Below are positions 1-9,287 of a stretch of DNA of 64,000 nucleotides, piece by piece. The notes beneath the pieces were generated by a model that saw nothing but the letters and a program-made list of their open reading frames with translations, did not search any database and was not told the origin of the DNA. This DNA is from Rhynchopus sp. YZ270_cl-10. Lineage: Eukaryota; Euglenozoa; Diplonemea; Diplonemida; Diplonemidae. How positions within the stretch are numbered: position 1 is the stretch's first letter; each line of letters opens with the position of its first letter. Position numbers and translations under genes: made by a program. Where the stretch lies: contig OZ037847.1 in NCBI GenBank assembly GCA_964035575.1, positions 372,001-436,000 of the forward strand, written 5' to 3'.

Positions 1-2275
1 TTATCTGGGGGGGAGAAAATTTGAAAGATTTATGGCCGTTTTTGCCATGGTAGGTCTTCAAGAATTTCAATGGATAAAAAGAGGTTGAAAAGTGCAAAAA
101 AAAAACAACGTCACATACGGGGGAGACGCAGGCACTACATAAAACACGACCAAAAAACCGGGCTGACACTTTACCCAGCCGTTGAACAGAACAGAACAAA
201 GCAGCTGAAACAAAAAATAAACGGATGATAACTTAGAGAGAGAGACTATGTGTAACACTCTACACAGGCACCGTAAACCCGTAAACCCGCAAAACCTACA
301 AATTTGCAGGTTTTGTGCGATCAGACACAGACAGAGGTGTATGCGAGTGGGGGAAAAAAAAAGGAATGATTTTTGCTAATCAGATGCCGGCAGTAACACC
401 TTTTGGTATCTGTAGTTATTAGCTGTTGTTTGCTTCAGCAATAAGGGTAAAGCCGAGACAAGAGAAAAAAATAAAATACTTTGATAATAAAATGTGCTTC
501 TTGCGCACATCAAACGTAAAGGTTCGCAAGAATAAACTGAAGCCTCATGTGTGCTCAATTATCTTGAAAAAAAATAAATTCATATACAGGGGATGGGAAA
601 CGTACCGTAAGGTAGCAACAACATTAATGACACTTTTTTTGACGCGCTTATTTTTCCCCAGGGGGTTTTACAGCATTTAGTGAAGCGAATGCACGACGAA
701 ATCAAATAAAATTTGAAAGATGCCTCTTGTTCACACATCAGTCATCAAAATTTGAGCCCCCCCGGTGGGCGATCATTTTTCTTGAAATAAATTCCCCCCA
801 CTTACATTCCACTCAGGAGGAGAAGAACATGAGGGTAGAACAACTACTTTCCATTTGGATTTTTCTCGATAAAATGAACATTTCTCGAGGTAAAAAAATA
901 ATAGTAACAACGTGAGAGACACATGCCGGCAACGTGCACATTTTTTTTCAAAAGAGGGAGCGCAGAAGGACTGTCAGATACAAAAGCCCTTCGGGGCACA
1001 CCTCAAAATAAAAAGGTGATAAAAGTTGTAAGATGAACGGTGCTTCACATGCCTCACTTTCACTGCACACAACACACTTGGTTTTTTTTTAAAATTGACA
1101 CATAGTCCAACTAAAGAGCGTTCTGTACTAAAAAAAAGTCACCCGAAGAGGGGTTAGGGTCGTGCGGCAAAACCAAACCAAAAAACCCCAAAATAGGTGT
1201 TTATGATTCGTGGCACAATCACTCTTCGAAATGACTATTTGGTCCAAACATTCGGGACCAAAAAAAGACAGAAAAAATACTTCTGCACATTTTTACACGA
1301 TATTGAGAGGGGAAAAATATGGAAGACAAATGTGACATCACAAACATTGGATGATGGGATAAAAGGGGGGTGTGAGAAGGGGGGAGGGAAAAGGCAACAA
1401 CAACCTCCCCGAGATGATTCTTCCCAAGGGGGAAAAGCTTTAGAGGGAAGGGCTTTTCATTCCCTTCTTTCTTATTCATTGATTGAAAATCGTGTGGAAT
1501 TTTCTAAAAAAGACTTGTATAGGTCCATATTAATAAAAGGGTGAAGTTGATAACGTCCGGGCACCTCTTGTGGATGCAGGTCCGTAAAAATACCTTGATT
1601 TTCACACAAAGTGAACTGAGGCATAGGGGCACAAAAACTAAAGAGAGAAAAGTGGAACGGTACTGACACTCCATGGGTCATCGATCCGGGGAAAAAGACT
1701 AGTGATTCTTCGCAACGTTTTTGATACAAAAAACAACACATAAACACTGTTTTAAATGGCAGGAATTGCATAAGACTTATAGTGAAGTTGATAGTGCAAA
1801 CGCCTCTGGGGCGCAGGCACTGACACTTAAAACCTTTGGTTATTCTTCTATTAATGAACACCAAATTTGTCGTGACGTTTTTCTTAACTAGAAGCACCCA
1901 TCCCAAATAGAAAGAGCTGAGAGCATGCGCACACCCCCCTGACGAATAACACTAAACACATAACCAATCGTTTGCGCAACTTTTTTCCACACGCAAACCT
2001 TTAACGCAAACTCAAAGAAATACAGCTTTAAAACCAACAACACACGCTTCAACTTTTCTTGAAGAAAATGTTGGAATAACAACACAACACAGTTTCGAGA
2101 ATAGCACTCGCCTCTCACACACCTCTACAAAAGGAAGGAAGGGTTGCAAAGTACAAAACACTGCACTAAACCGCCACATGAAACCTCCCCTCACAGAAAA
2201 CCACCTCTTTTGCTTTTCCGATGCACTCTCTTCCTCCCACCTCCCTCCTCTTCCAAGCCCATCTCACCGTATCCT
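1..2275. other. gene-poor spacer with short dispersed repeats
   Basis: I find no open frame here with recognisable protein character; the short frames on both strands are AT-rich and low in complexity. The stretch is full of A, T and G homopolymers. It holds three diverged copies of the short repeat called family B here, around 84-160, 1541-1600 and 1776-1850, recognisable by a 'GAAGTTGA.AGTGCAAACGCC' start followed by 'GCAGGCACT'. They have the same orientation as the copies elsewhere in the window. The left end may include the 3' part of the transcript of the small membrane-protein gene that ends at 2276. Confidence 0.6.
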
Positions 2276-2683
2276 TCACTCTACAACCTCTATGGAGAGT
2301 TCCGGCTCCGTAGGGACCTTTGGGAGGATGGACGGGTCGTCAACTTTCCTTCCTTCATGGTTAAGTTCGACAAGACAACTGTTCACGTGGCCACGGATTT
2401 CTGCACGCTTACGAAGCCTTCTCCGTACGAGAATCGCTATGGCACCGCCCACTACGACCACTCCACCAGAAATGACAAAGACGATGAGCCAGATGGGGTC
2501 ATGCCCACTTCCTTTATGTTTCAAATGTCCGGACGGGCTAATCGCAGGGAAAGGTGTCGACAGAGGAGCGGTCGACTCATCGGTAAAGTTGCCCAAAAGC
2601 TCTTCATCCGTCTCACCAGCATCCACCACAACCAAACAGACACAAAGGAGTGCTGCTGTCACAAAAACTGTGGATCGGTTCAT
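2276..2683 (-). CDS. small type I single-pass membrane protein
   Basis: The product is 135 aa and matches no family I recognise. Residues 1-22 form a clear signal peptide (MNRSTVFVTAALLCVCLVVVDA). A short acidic, Ser/Thr-rich ectodomain of about 45 residues follows. Next come a Gly/Val-rich membrane helix (about 66-88, starting at DPIWLIVFVISGG) and an Arg-rich stop-transfer sequence (RRRLRKR). The cytoplasmic tail of about 45 residues ends in acidic residues. I chose the ATG at 2683 because it gives the signal peptide at residue 1; the frame is open further upstream but reads low-complexity sequence. The predicted topology is ectodomain outside, tail inside. It lies 259 bases after the coiled-coil gene on the same strand. 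The surface location is inferred and the function unknown. Confidence 0.75.
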   Translation of the reverse strand: MNRSTVFVTAALLCVCLVVVDAGETDEELLGNFTDESTAPLSTPFPAISPSGHLKHKGSGHDPIWLIVFVISGGVVVVGGAIAILVRRRLRKRAEIRGHVNSCLVELNHEGRKVDDPSILPKVPTEPELSIEVVE

Positions 2684-2942
2684 CGTTAATTCTTTTTGTT
2701 TTTTTTTCCCCCCCTCAACTCTGGTTCTATAAAAGGTTCTTGATGTTAAAATGAGCAAAAAGTGGAATAAAAAAATGGGCGAGGGAGAGAGGGAGAGAGG
2801 AGGGATATTTGGAGGATCAAAGGACCCTTTCGAGAAAAGAAACCCCATAAAGTATTGAGATGACCAACCTAAGCCTCTCACAAACTGCGCATGTTAATGT
2901 ACAGTTTTCAAAAAAAAAGGCACAATGAAAACATTGTGAAAA

Positions 2943-5852
2943 TCAGGTCTCAACCGAATTAACCTTGAGACAGGGGAAGCGGGGGACCGTGGCAGACTTA
3001 CGCCCATTTGCTGCTTCTATTTTCCGCATTATTTCGGGGGCACCTTTTTCGGAGAACCCTTCTCCTTTGTGGAGTACTGTTACGCCTGGGAGGACGTCGA
3101 GACTGATGTCGAGGGGTTCATTCAGGGCGGGGGAGTTGCTCCGGATGTCGCACCCCCCTCCTGGGGTTACCGAGGGCGCGTACGGACTGCGCTGTCGATG
3201 CCTTGGGGAGAGCCGCATCATGCCCTCCTCATGCGCAAGCTTTTCCTGCTGTTTGATGAGCGACTCCTTCTTTTTATACAATACACCCCGCTTCTTCTGC
3301 TCCACTACTGAGCTTGCCACATAGTAGTACTGAGGTGTCTGAGCCTCAGGCAACCGAATCACCGCCTCAGGAGCATCCTCTGTTGTAGTCGCAGCATCAA
3401 CCCCTACACTCTGCGGGGGTGCTGCTACAGTGCAATGTGCTGTCCGCCGTGCCACCTTCTTAGGCGCAACCTTCTTCTGTGCAGGGAACACACCCTTGAG
3501 GAGCCCCTTAATGCCGTTAGTACTCAGCACCTCTTTCCAGTCAAGCTTTTCAACAGGATCGCCGGATTCGGAGGAGAGGGGGATACGTTGCGGGATGGTG
3601 GTGGGGAGGTCTGGGCTGTGGCCTCGTTTTGCAAGCTTGGTGACTTCTCTTTGGTAATGTTCGTGGAGGAGGGGGATGACGGTTGGGCTGGTTAAAACGA
3701 GGCGGCCTGCTGCAGTGGGGCCGTTTCCGTCTGAAAGGGCGTGGGCCATGAAGCCGGCTGATTTGTCGGTGTGGATGTCGCCGTCGTTGTCGTCGTCGTT
3801 GGAGTGCGCACCTGGTTGGGGTGGTGCAGTGGTGTTCTTGACGTTCTTTACAGCTTCTTCAAGTGCTGCCAGCTTCGGCGGCGCATCCCGCACAACCCTC
3901 CCCGAAAACCGCAGCAGATCCATCATCTTGCGTAAAGTGCTGTTATGCCGCTCCCAGCACTCCACCTTCAGCAGCTCCACCGCGTTTATTTTTTGTTTCA
4001 CCAAGGATAGCTCCCGGATCAACTCCAAGGGGTACATCGATTCCAACCTATCTGAGTACATACACTCCACGCACGCCCTCGGCAGACGGCATATGGTGCA
4101 GGTGTCCTCCTGGATCGTTTGCGACCCGGTCCCGGTTTCGACAGTTTCTGGCTCCTTATTAGCTGCTTTGATGTCTTTTCCTTGGAGTCGCCGTTTGAGT
4201 TTGCTTTGTGTTGTGATGAGAGAAGAGACGTCCATGAGGCAGAGTTTCTTCTTTTTTTTGTCATTTTTGTCGTTTTTGTCATTTTTCGGGGATGGTGCTG
4301 AATCCTTCTCAGCAGTGGGTACAGAGATGGAGGCTCGCTTTGGGGCACCACCGCCACCAAAGGTCTTCAGAATTTTTGTCTTTTGAACAGACTTCTGGAA
4401 TCTATTCCGAATCGCATCCTTCGGCTTCGCAGGAGGTGGCGGCGAGCGCGGCGATGCGACGGGAGACAGTGGTGGGCTCTCTGAAGGCTCCTCCTTTTTC
4501 GCCAACTTCGCAGCCTTCATCATCCGCAACCCCAGAGTCGGCTTGACTGCCTCAACAGAGGGCTTCCGTGGTACCAGCTCATCATCCTTTCTTGACTTTA
4601 TCCTTTCGATCTCTAGCTTCAATGCAGCAGCGTACTCTATTTTGCATGCTGCCTGAACCTTCTGACAGCATGCAGTAGTACGGCCAAAGCGCACGCTGTT
4701 CCTTCGCAGAACGTTGTGCGATGTTTTGAGAACGATGCATTGGCAGTTGAGGGTGGTCAGCTCAGAGGGGATGTCTTGTGAGGATTGTACGAGGAATTGG
4801 ACGGTGGTGACCTCAGTGGGGCTGGTGTCGATGCAGGCGCGTTGGAAGGCGACGCCTGCGGTGCGCATGGAGGTTGCAGCAGCATCAAGGTTGTCGTGAA
4901 ACCACTTCAGCAGAATATGTGCCTCCTTCTTCAGCGCCTCCAGCAAACGCTGCAGGTCTATTGAGCGTAGTTGCTGGCCCTGAAAGGAGCGTTTGTACAC
5001 CAGCGCCTGCTCCAAAGACTTCATCCGTCCTGCCACCTCACGAATGACAAGAAGCTGTCTGCTGAAGGCGTCAATCCGTTCCCGTTCCTGCGGCTCTGCC
5101 ATGATCTCCAATGCAAACTCTGACCCAGACACTACCGGGGTAACCTCCTCAGGGCGTAAGGAGGGCATTTGGATGGTGACTGCAGAGGCGTCGGTGCTGA
5201 AGGATTCGCGTCGGTAGGTGTCGAGCATTGAGTTGGTCTCCTGCACCAACTCGGCAACGTGCCCTTGCAAGACGCGGGCGTCGTGTTGTACATCCCAGTC
5301 AACGGAGTGGAGGAGCTGTGCCTTTGCAAAGAGGGCACGGCTTTGGACGTTCATCCAGTGTCGCATTGCTTGGACTTCGTTGTGGACGCAGTTGCGCACC
5401 TCAGAGACGGAGTGCTGTGCGATTTTGACCCGTGTGTCGAGGTACATGAAGAACTCTTTGTATTTGCCACGCAGGGCGTAGTATTTGTCCTCAAGGTTGG
5501 TGATGCGGATGAGGAGAAGGTGTTTGCTTGCCTGGAGCTGGTGCATCTCGGAGTCGGGGTCGCCTGCCTGCAGGCATTCGTTGTTCTTCTGCTCGTAGTA
5601 GCGGATGCGTTCCCGGAGTACACGGCATTCATTGCGTGCCTCCTCGCGCTCTGCCTTGTAGAGACCGAGCTGCAGCTTCTGGTGCAGATACTCCTTCTTC
5701 GCTGCTCTCGCCTCATGGTCTGTAGACTGCCTCAAAGCATCCATCTCTCGCGTAAGAGACGCAATCCGGTCGTCCTTCTCCTTCAAAAGCTTCCCCATCA
5801 TATCCACTTTGTTGGCCTTCACAATGCCCCATAGGCCGGCGGGTTTCTCCAT
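2943..5852 (-). CDS. large coiled-coil protein with a Cys cluster
   Basis: The product is 969 aa and not assignable to a named family. The N-terminal 20-100 residues are charged and heptad-like (LLKEKDDRIASLTREMDALR and onward), typical of coiled coil. Further helical, Leu/Gln-rich segments run to about residue 430. The middle part (about 440-570) is Lys/Pro/Ser-rich and probably disordered. A compact Cys cluster (CTICRLPRACVECMY) sits near residues 584-598 and could bind a metal ion. It is followed by another helical stretch and a disordered C-terminus. Such proteins are common in flagellar and cytoskeletal structures of protists, but that role is inference. The ATG at 5852 is followed directly by MEKPAGLWG and is preceded by a pyrimidine-rich tract on the coding strand. 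Confidence 0.75.
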   Translation of the reverse strand: MEKPAGLWGIVKANKVDMMGKLLKEKDDRIASLTREMDALRQSTDHEARAAKKEYLHQKLQLGLYKAEREEARNECRVLRERIRYYEQKNNECLQAGDPDSEMHQLQASKHLLLIRITNLEDKYYALRGKYKEFFMYLDTRVKIAQHSVSEVRNCVHNEVQAMRHWMNVQSRALFAKAQLLHSVDWDVQHDARVLQGHVAELVQETNSMLDTYRRESFSTDASAVTIQMPSLRPEEVTPVVSGSEFALEIMAEPQERERIDAFSRQLLVIREVAGRMKSLEQALVYKRSFQGQQLRSIDLQRLLEALKKEAHILLKWFHDNLDAAATSMRTAGVAFQRACIDTSPTEVTTVQFLVQSSQDIPSELTTLNCQCIVLKTSHNVLRRNSVRFGRTTACCQKVQAACKIEYAAALKLEIERIKSRKDDELVPRKPSVEAVKPTLGLRMMKAAKLAKKEEPSESPPLSPVASPRSPPPPAKPKDAIRNRFQKSVQKTKILKTFGGGGAPKRASISVPTAEKDSAPSPKNDKNDKNDKKKKKLCLMDVSSLITTQSKLKRRLQGKDIKAANKEPETVETGTGSQTIQEDTCTICRLPRACVECMYSDRLESMYPLELIRELSLVKQKINAVELLKVECWERHNSTLRKMMDLLRFSGRVVRDAPPKLAALEEAVKNVKNTTAPPQPGAHSNDDDNDGDIHTDKSAGFMAHALSDGNGPTAAGRLVLTSPTVIPLLHEHYQREVTKLAKRGHSPDLPTTIPQRIPLSSESGDPVEKLDWKEVLSTNGIKGLLKGVFPAQKKVAPKKVARRTAHCTVAAPPQSVGVDAATTTEDAPEAVIRLPEAQTPQYYYVASSVVEQKKRGVLYKKKESLIKQQEKLAHEEGMMRLSPRHRQRSPYAPSVTPGGGCDIRSNSPALNEPLDISLDVLPGVTVLHKGEGFSEKGAPEIMRKIEAANGRKSATVPRFPCLKVNSVET

Positions 5853-6391
5853 GGGAGAAAAAAATGGGGGAAAATGGGGTAAAAGATGATCCTGAGCCTG
5901 AAGAAGCTCGGGGGCTATCTCACCTAAAGAAAAAAGTGTTGTTGAGTGTGGTGGAAAGTGTGGGTAGGAGGGGGGGGAATAAAGTGTGGAGGAGAAGTCG
6001 TTTTTGAGGGAATTGCAGTTTTTTTTGTGGCGGGGGCACTTTGGTTGCCTTCGCCAAAAGAAGGGGGGGAAATATAGAAGTGAAAAGGTACCCTCACGGC
6101 CCCATTCAAAAAGAGAAGTTCAAAAAAGTGCAAAACACCTCGGTGTAAACGCCTCTGTGGAAGCAAAGACACCTCAAAAAAAGACAGCCTAATATTATAT
6201 CACCCCCACCCGATTCCCCCACTGGAAAACCCCTATTGTTAGTTGAGATAGAAATATTTCAACCACAATTCTCTATAAACTTTTGCCATATTGTGGTGAT
6301 GCTTCTCACACCCCCCACCAAGCCTCCCCCTCCCCCTCCCTTCCCCTCATAGATTCATTCAATTTGAAGAGAAATGGTGCAAGAGACATTT
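5853..6391. other. spacer between coiled-coil and P4H genes
   Basis: No gene is seen. 5882-5912 carries a diverged family C repeat (AAGATGATCCTGAGCCTG), and about 6110-6180 has a family B-like stretch. The remainder is pyrimidine/purine-skewed sequence that would form the 5' region of the coiled-coil gene and the 3' region of the prolyl hydroxylase gene. Confidence 0.5.
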
Positions 6392-7576
6392 TCACGCAAC
6401 CGGCCGTTCACGAACCCAGGTTATTGCGACCCATTTTTCGAATCCTTCGTGTGGTGGGACTGCTTCGTGTTCGCTTTTTCTGTCAACCTTTCCGTTTCGC
6501 ATGATATTGTAGAAGAGGGCGAGTGTGCCAGCTTCTGGTGTGAACCCGACCGGCTCTGGTTTGGCATAGACGAAGCGGGTGTCCCCGCCTTTCCCTTCGG
6601 GGACGTCATTGAGGAAGACTATTGCCGTTGCAATGCGGTTGCCAGAGTTCCCCAGGTAGTCCTTCATGTTCGCTTCGAAGAAGTCGCTGTGGTGTATGTA
6701 CTTCTCCCCGGGTGAGTAGTGAAGGATCTGGAGAGACTCAAAGTGGGTTGTCGGCACACCGACCAACTCACTCACGACGTTCCGGATGTGCCGTGCTGGC
6801 GCAACGTTCTCATTCATCCACATCCCACTGCTGGTCCGCACGTCGTCCACCCCTTCGCTAGAATTTGTCGGGTGGACAACCTTTGAACGTTTCATTTTTG
6901 GTGCAGCTCTTTTGAGAATTTCTCGCATCTGTTCTTTGTTTAGGACGTTTTTTGCGGAGACAACGCGGGGTCGTGATTCGTGCCATTTTTTCCAGGAAAC
7001 TTCGGGGTATTTCTGCAGGGTTCCGTGGTCCTGCCCTTCACGCTCCCAGATGGTTTCGATGGACTTCGCTTCGCCAGAGGAGTCTTCGATGGGGATGCAG
7101 ATCCCGCAGGTTGCTTGGCAGGAGGACTTCATGAAGCCGCCTTCGCAGGGTTTGCCTTGTTCGGCGCAGTCCTGGGCACTGCATTTGGTGCCTTGGTGGG
7201 CGATTTCACCAGGGCAGCAGTCCTCCCATGCAGGGCAACCCTCGTAGTTGTCTTTGCAGTTGGGGTCGGGCTCCAGCTTGGTTTGGGTTGGCTGTTGTTC
7301 GCTGTGTTCGGAGTGCATCTGGGCCTCGCCGTGCCGTGCCGCCAACTGGTCGTTGTGTGCCTGCTCCAGATGTGCACCCTCGCGCTCTACGAGCTTGTCC
7401 AGCAGGTGCTGCTGACGCTCCTGCAGTGACTGTAACGAACGCAACTGTTTGTCCAGTTGTGCCCGTGCTGCACTGTCCGTCTGCTTCTTCTGTCCAAGCA
7501 TAAACATCGGTACAGTAGCCATCACACCAAGACCACCAAGAACTGCAAAAATGTACTTCGCATTTCGGGACAACAT
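6392..7576 (-). CDS. prolyl 4-hydroxylase, membrane-anchored, with ShK-like domain
   Basis: The 394-aa product is a 2-oxoglutarate/Fe(II) dioxygenase of the prolyl 4-hydroxylase alpha-subunit type, which hydroxylates proline in secretory-pathway proteins. Residues 8-27 form an uncleaved signal anchor. Residues 34-90 are Gln/Glu/Arg-rich coiled coil. Residues 107-160 hold ten cysteines in a ShK-like pattern ending SCQATCGIC. The catalytic domain spans about 190-392. Iron ligands are visible as H296-S-D298 (in YIHHSDFF) and H370 (in SEHEAVPP). K381 (in GFEKWVAITW) is placed to bind 2-oxoglutarate. The ATG at 7576 starts the signal anchor; the frame extends upstream only through a non-ATG codon. 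A likely splice-acceptor AG lies 15 bases upstream. Plant and algal P4Hs often carry a ShK (ShKT) domain, but usually C-terminally; here it is N-terminal. Confidence 0.9.
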   Translation of the reverse strand: MLSRNAKYIFAVLGGLGVMATVPMFMLGQKKQTDSAARAQLDKQLRSLQSLQERQQHLLDKLVEREGAHLEQAHNDQLAARHGEAQMHSEHSEQQPTQTKLEPDPNCKDNYEGCPAWEDCCPGEIAHQGTKCSAQDCAEQGKPCEGGFMKSSCQATCGICIPIEDSSGEAKSIETIWEREGQDHGTLQKYPEVSWKKWHESRPRVVSAKNVLNKEQMREILKRAAPKMKRSKVVHPTNSSEGVDDVRTSSGMWMNENVAPARHIRNVVSELVGVPTTHFESLQILHYSPGEKYIHHSDFFEANMKDYLGNSGNRIATAIVFLNDVPEGKGGDTRFVYAKPEPVGFTPEAGTLALFYNIMRNGKVDRKSEHEAVPPHEGFEKWVAITWVRERPVA

Positions 7577-7590
7577 TTTTCTTTTTTGTA

Positions 7591-7592
7591 CT
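7591..7592 (-). promoter_or_regulatory. candidate 3' splice acceptor AG for the P4H gene
   Basis: On the coding strand, a pyrimidine-rich tract (CTCTCACTCTCTTTGACAG) ends in AG only 15 bases before the ATG at 7576. This fits a trans-splice acceptor with a very short 5' leader. The assignment is inferred from pattern alone. Confidence 0.35.
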
Positions 7593-7697
7593 GTCAAAGA
7601 GAGTGAGAGATATGGGGAATAAAGGAGTGCGCAACCTTGAAACAAATCCTTCTTTTTTTTTGTAAATACAAGAACAAACAGTGTTTTTTTCTACAAA

Positions 7698-8891
7698 TCA
7701 CATCCCAATAAACCGCATTCCTGTCCGCACTGACTTTTGACTGGAACTGCGGGTCGGCATGAAGAGCGACTTGGTCACCCTCTTCTCCTCTGTCGCGCCT
7801 TCCACCCCAAAGGGCGGACGCGTCCCCCCTGCCTCTACCGACCCCTTCCGCCTCTGCGGGCTTGCCCGCCCCACCCTCTGCTCCACCTTAGGCTGTGGTG
7901 GCGGTGCGTGCCGCTTCCCTGTTATATCCACCGCATGCGCACCCACCGGCCCTGTGTACGCCTGCGGCGCTGCGTCCCTTAGAAAGGTCTTGCTAGGAGA
8001 CAACACCTCATTAGGGTTGCCACGCACCGGACGGGAGACAGGCGACGCAGCACGCCTTCCTAACACACGCCGCTCTGTGGACGCACTGCGCACACCGTAC
8101 TGCCGTTTGCTTGACGTCCACTCCGATGCCGCAGTGGTGGTGGCGGTGGTGGTAGTTGTGGTAGCTTCACTCCGCACACCACACCACTGCCCCCTCTGAT
8201 GCGCCGCTGCCGTTGGCGACAGAGACCGAATCGTAGCCGCTTCTCCCGCACCCCCGGCACTCCCTCTAACGTACATCCTCCGTGAAGGCGATGCAGAGTG
8301 ATGCATCGTCACCGAAGAAGGGTCCGACCGCGCTGCAGGCTCTTCAGAGAGACGCCGCCTTCGTTGCATGGAGGGGGAAGGTGGTGCGGTGGGGATCTCA
8401 AATGGTGCAGCATGCACGGCACGACCGTACACTGCGACGGTGGAGGTCGAGGTGGGGTGGGAGGGGGCAGACATCTGAGAAGCAGAACGCCGTGCAGGGG
8501 GGATCGGAACACTGGTGCTTCTCCGAGAGGTGCTTCCCGTGGTGCTGCCCTTAGCCCGAGAGGAGGAAGGTGTACGGCGTGAAGGTGTCCCTCCTGTTGC
8601 CATGGAAGCCAACGATGTGACGGAGGGGCTTCGGATGTGTGAGGCAGCAGCCTTCGGGGTGGTGGAGGTGGAGGGTGTAGGGCGTGCAAGAGAGGTAGTT
8701 GTCTCAAGGCGGCCGCCGCCTAAGACACGCCATTGGATTTCTACCCGTGCGCGTGCTACAGCGCTGGCCACTCCATATTCAGGGAGAAGCTCCTGAAGCG
8801 CCTTCAAGGAAAGCCCAAGAAGCTCGTCTTTGGTGAAGTCGTCTCCTACCTTTGTCGTAAACTGTTCCCATGCGGTAGCGCTGGCAGACAT
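7698..8891 (-). CDS. basic Ser/Thr/Pro-rich protein with small helical N-terminus
   Basis: The product is 397 aa with no family I can name. The first 60 residues (MSASATAWEQFTTKVGDDF and onward, with DELLGLSLKALQELLPEYG) look like a small helical domain. The rest is low-complexity, highly basic and rich in Ser, Thr, Pro, Arg and Ala, with many SP and RS dipeptides. It is therefore probably disordered and phosphorylated. A cytoskeleton-associated or nucleic-acid-binding role is conceivable but not supported by a motif. The ATG at 8891 follows a pyrimidine-rich stretch and an AG 21-22 bases upstream. The stop codon is 121 bases before the next gene's ATG, which leaves little room for a separate promoter. 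Confidence 0.7.
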   Translation of the reverse strand: MSASATAWEQFTTKVGDDFTKDELLGLSLKALQELLPEYGVASAVARARVEIQWRVLGGGRLETTTSLARPTPSTSTTPKAAASHIRSPSVTSLASMATGGTPSRRTPSSSRAKGSTTGSTSRRSTSVPIPPARRSASQMSAPSHPTSTSTVAVYGRAVHAAPFEIPTAPPSPSMQRRRRLSEEPAARSDPSSVTMHHSASPSRRMYVRGSAGGAGEAATIRSLSPTAAAHQRGQWCGVRSEATTTTTTATTTAASEWTSSKRQYGVRSASTERRVLGRRAASPVSRPVRGNPNEVLSPSKTFLRDAAPQAYTGPVGAHAVDITGKRHAPPPQPKVEQRVGRASPQRRKGSVEAGGTRPPFGVEGATEEKRVTKSLFMPTRSSSQKSVRTGMRFIGM

Positions 8892-9287
8892 CAAAGCCCG
8901 CCAGGGTTTGTCTGAGGTTTGTGAAAATGTGGGGAGGGAAGAGGGAGAGGAAGAGGAGAAGGGATAAAAATAAAAGAAACGGGTTGGAGTGTCGTTTAAG
9001 CGTGCTGTGTAAATGAGCGTGGGGTGGGGGGGTAGGGTGCGTCCTCCAATACGACTAAAAGGAGGTGAGGTGGATAAAACCTCGCATGGGCTAGATGGTT
9101 TTTTTTTTTTTTTTTGGTTTTTTTTTAGAAAAGGAAGACGTTAAAAGACCCTCTTTTGGTGCAGAAAAGTTTTTTGTATGAGAGACCCCTCTTTGACTAC
9201 AATGCTTTCTACTCCAGGTCACATCACAAAAGAGGGTCGGAGGTCCCCAACACCGGAGACTCATAGGGAGGGTTCCTCTCTCTCCGT
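8892..9287. other. short spacer with homopolymer tracts
   Basis: No gene is seen. On the coding strand it contains a strongly pyrimidine-rich tract just upstream of the 8891 start, with a candidate acceptor AG at 8912-8913. An interrupted run of T occupies about 9099-9126. Confidence 0.5.

Noticed and set aside
1151-1170. GGGGTTAGGGT as telomere repeat
   Set aside because: A single occurrence without tandem units; it cannot indicate a telomere or an internal telomeric tract.
1472-1906. Minus-strand frame of 144 codons in the left spacer
   Set aside because: It reads through two family B repeats, and part of its product recurs wherever the repeat is translated (CLRPRGVCTINF), so it is a repeat shadow.
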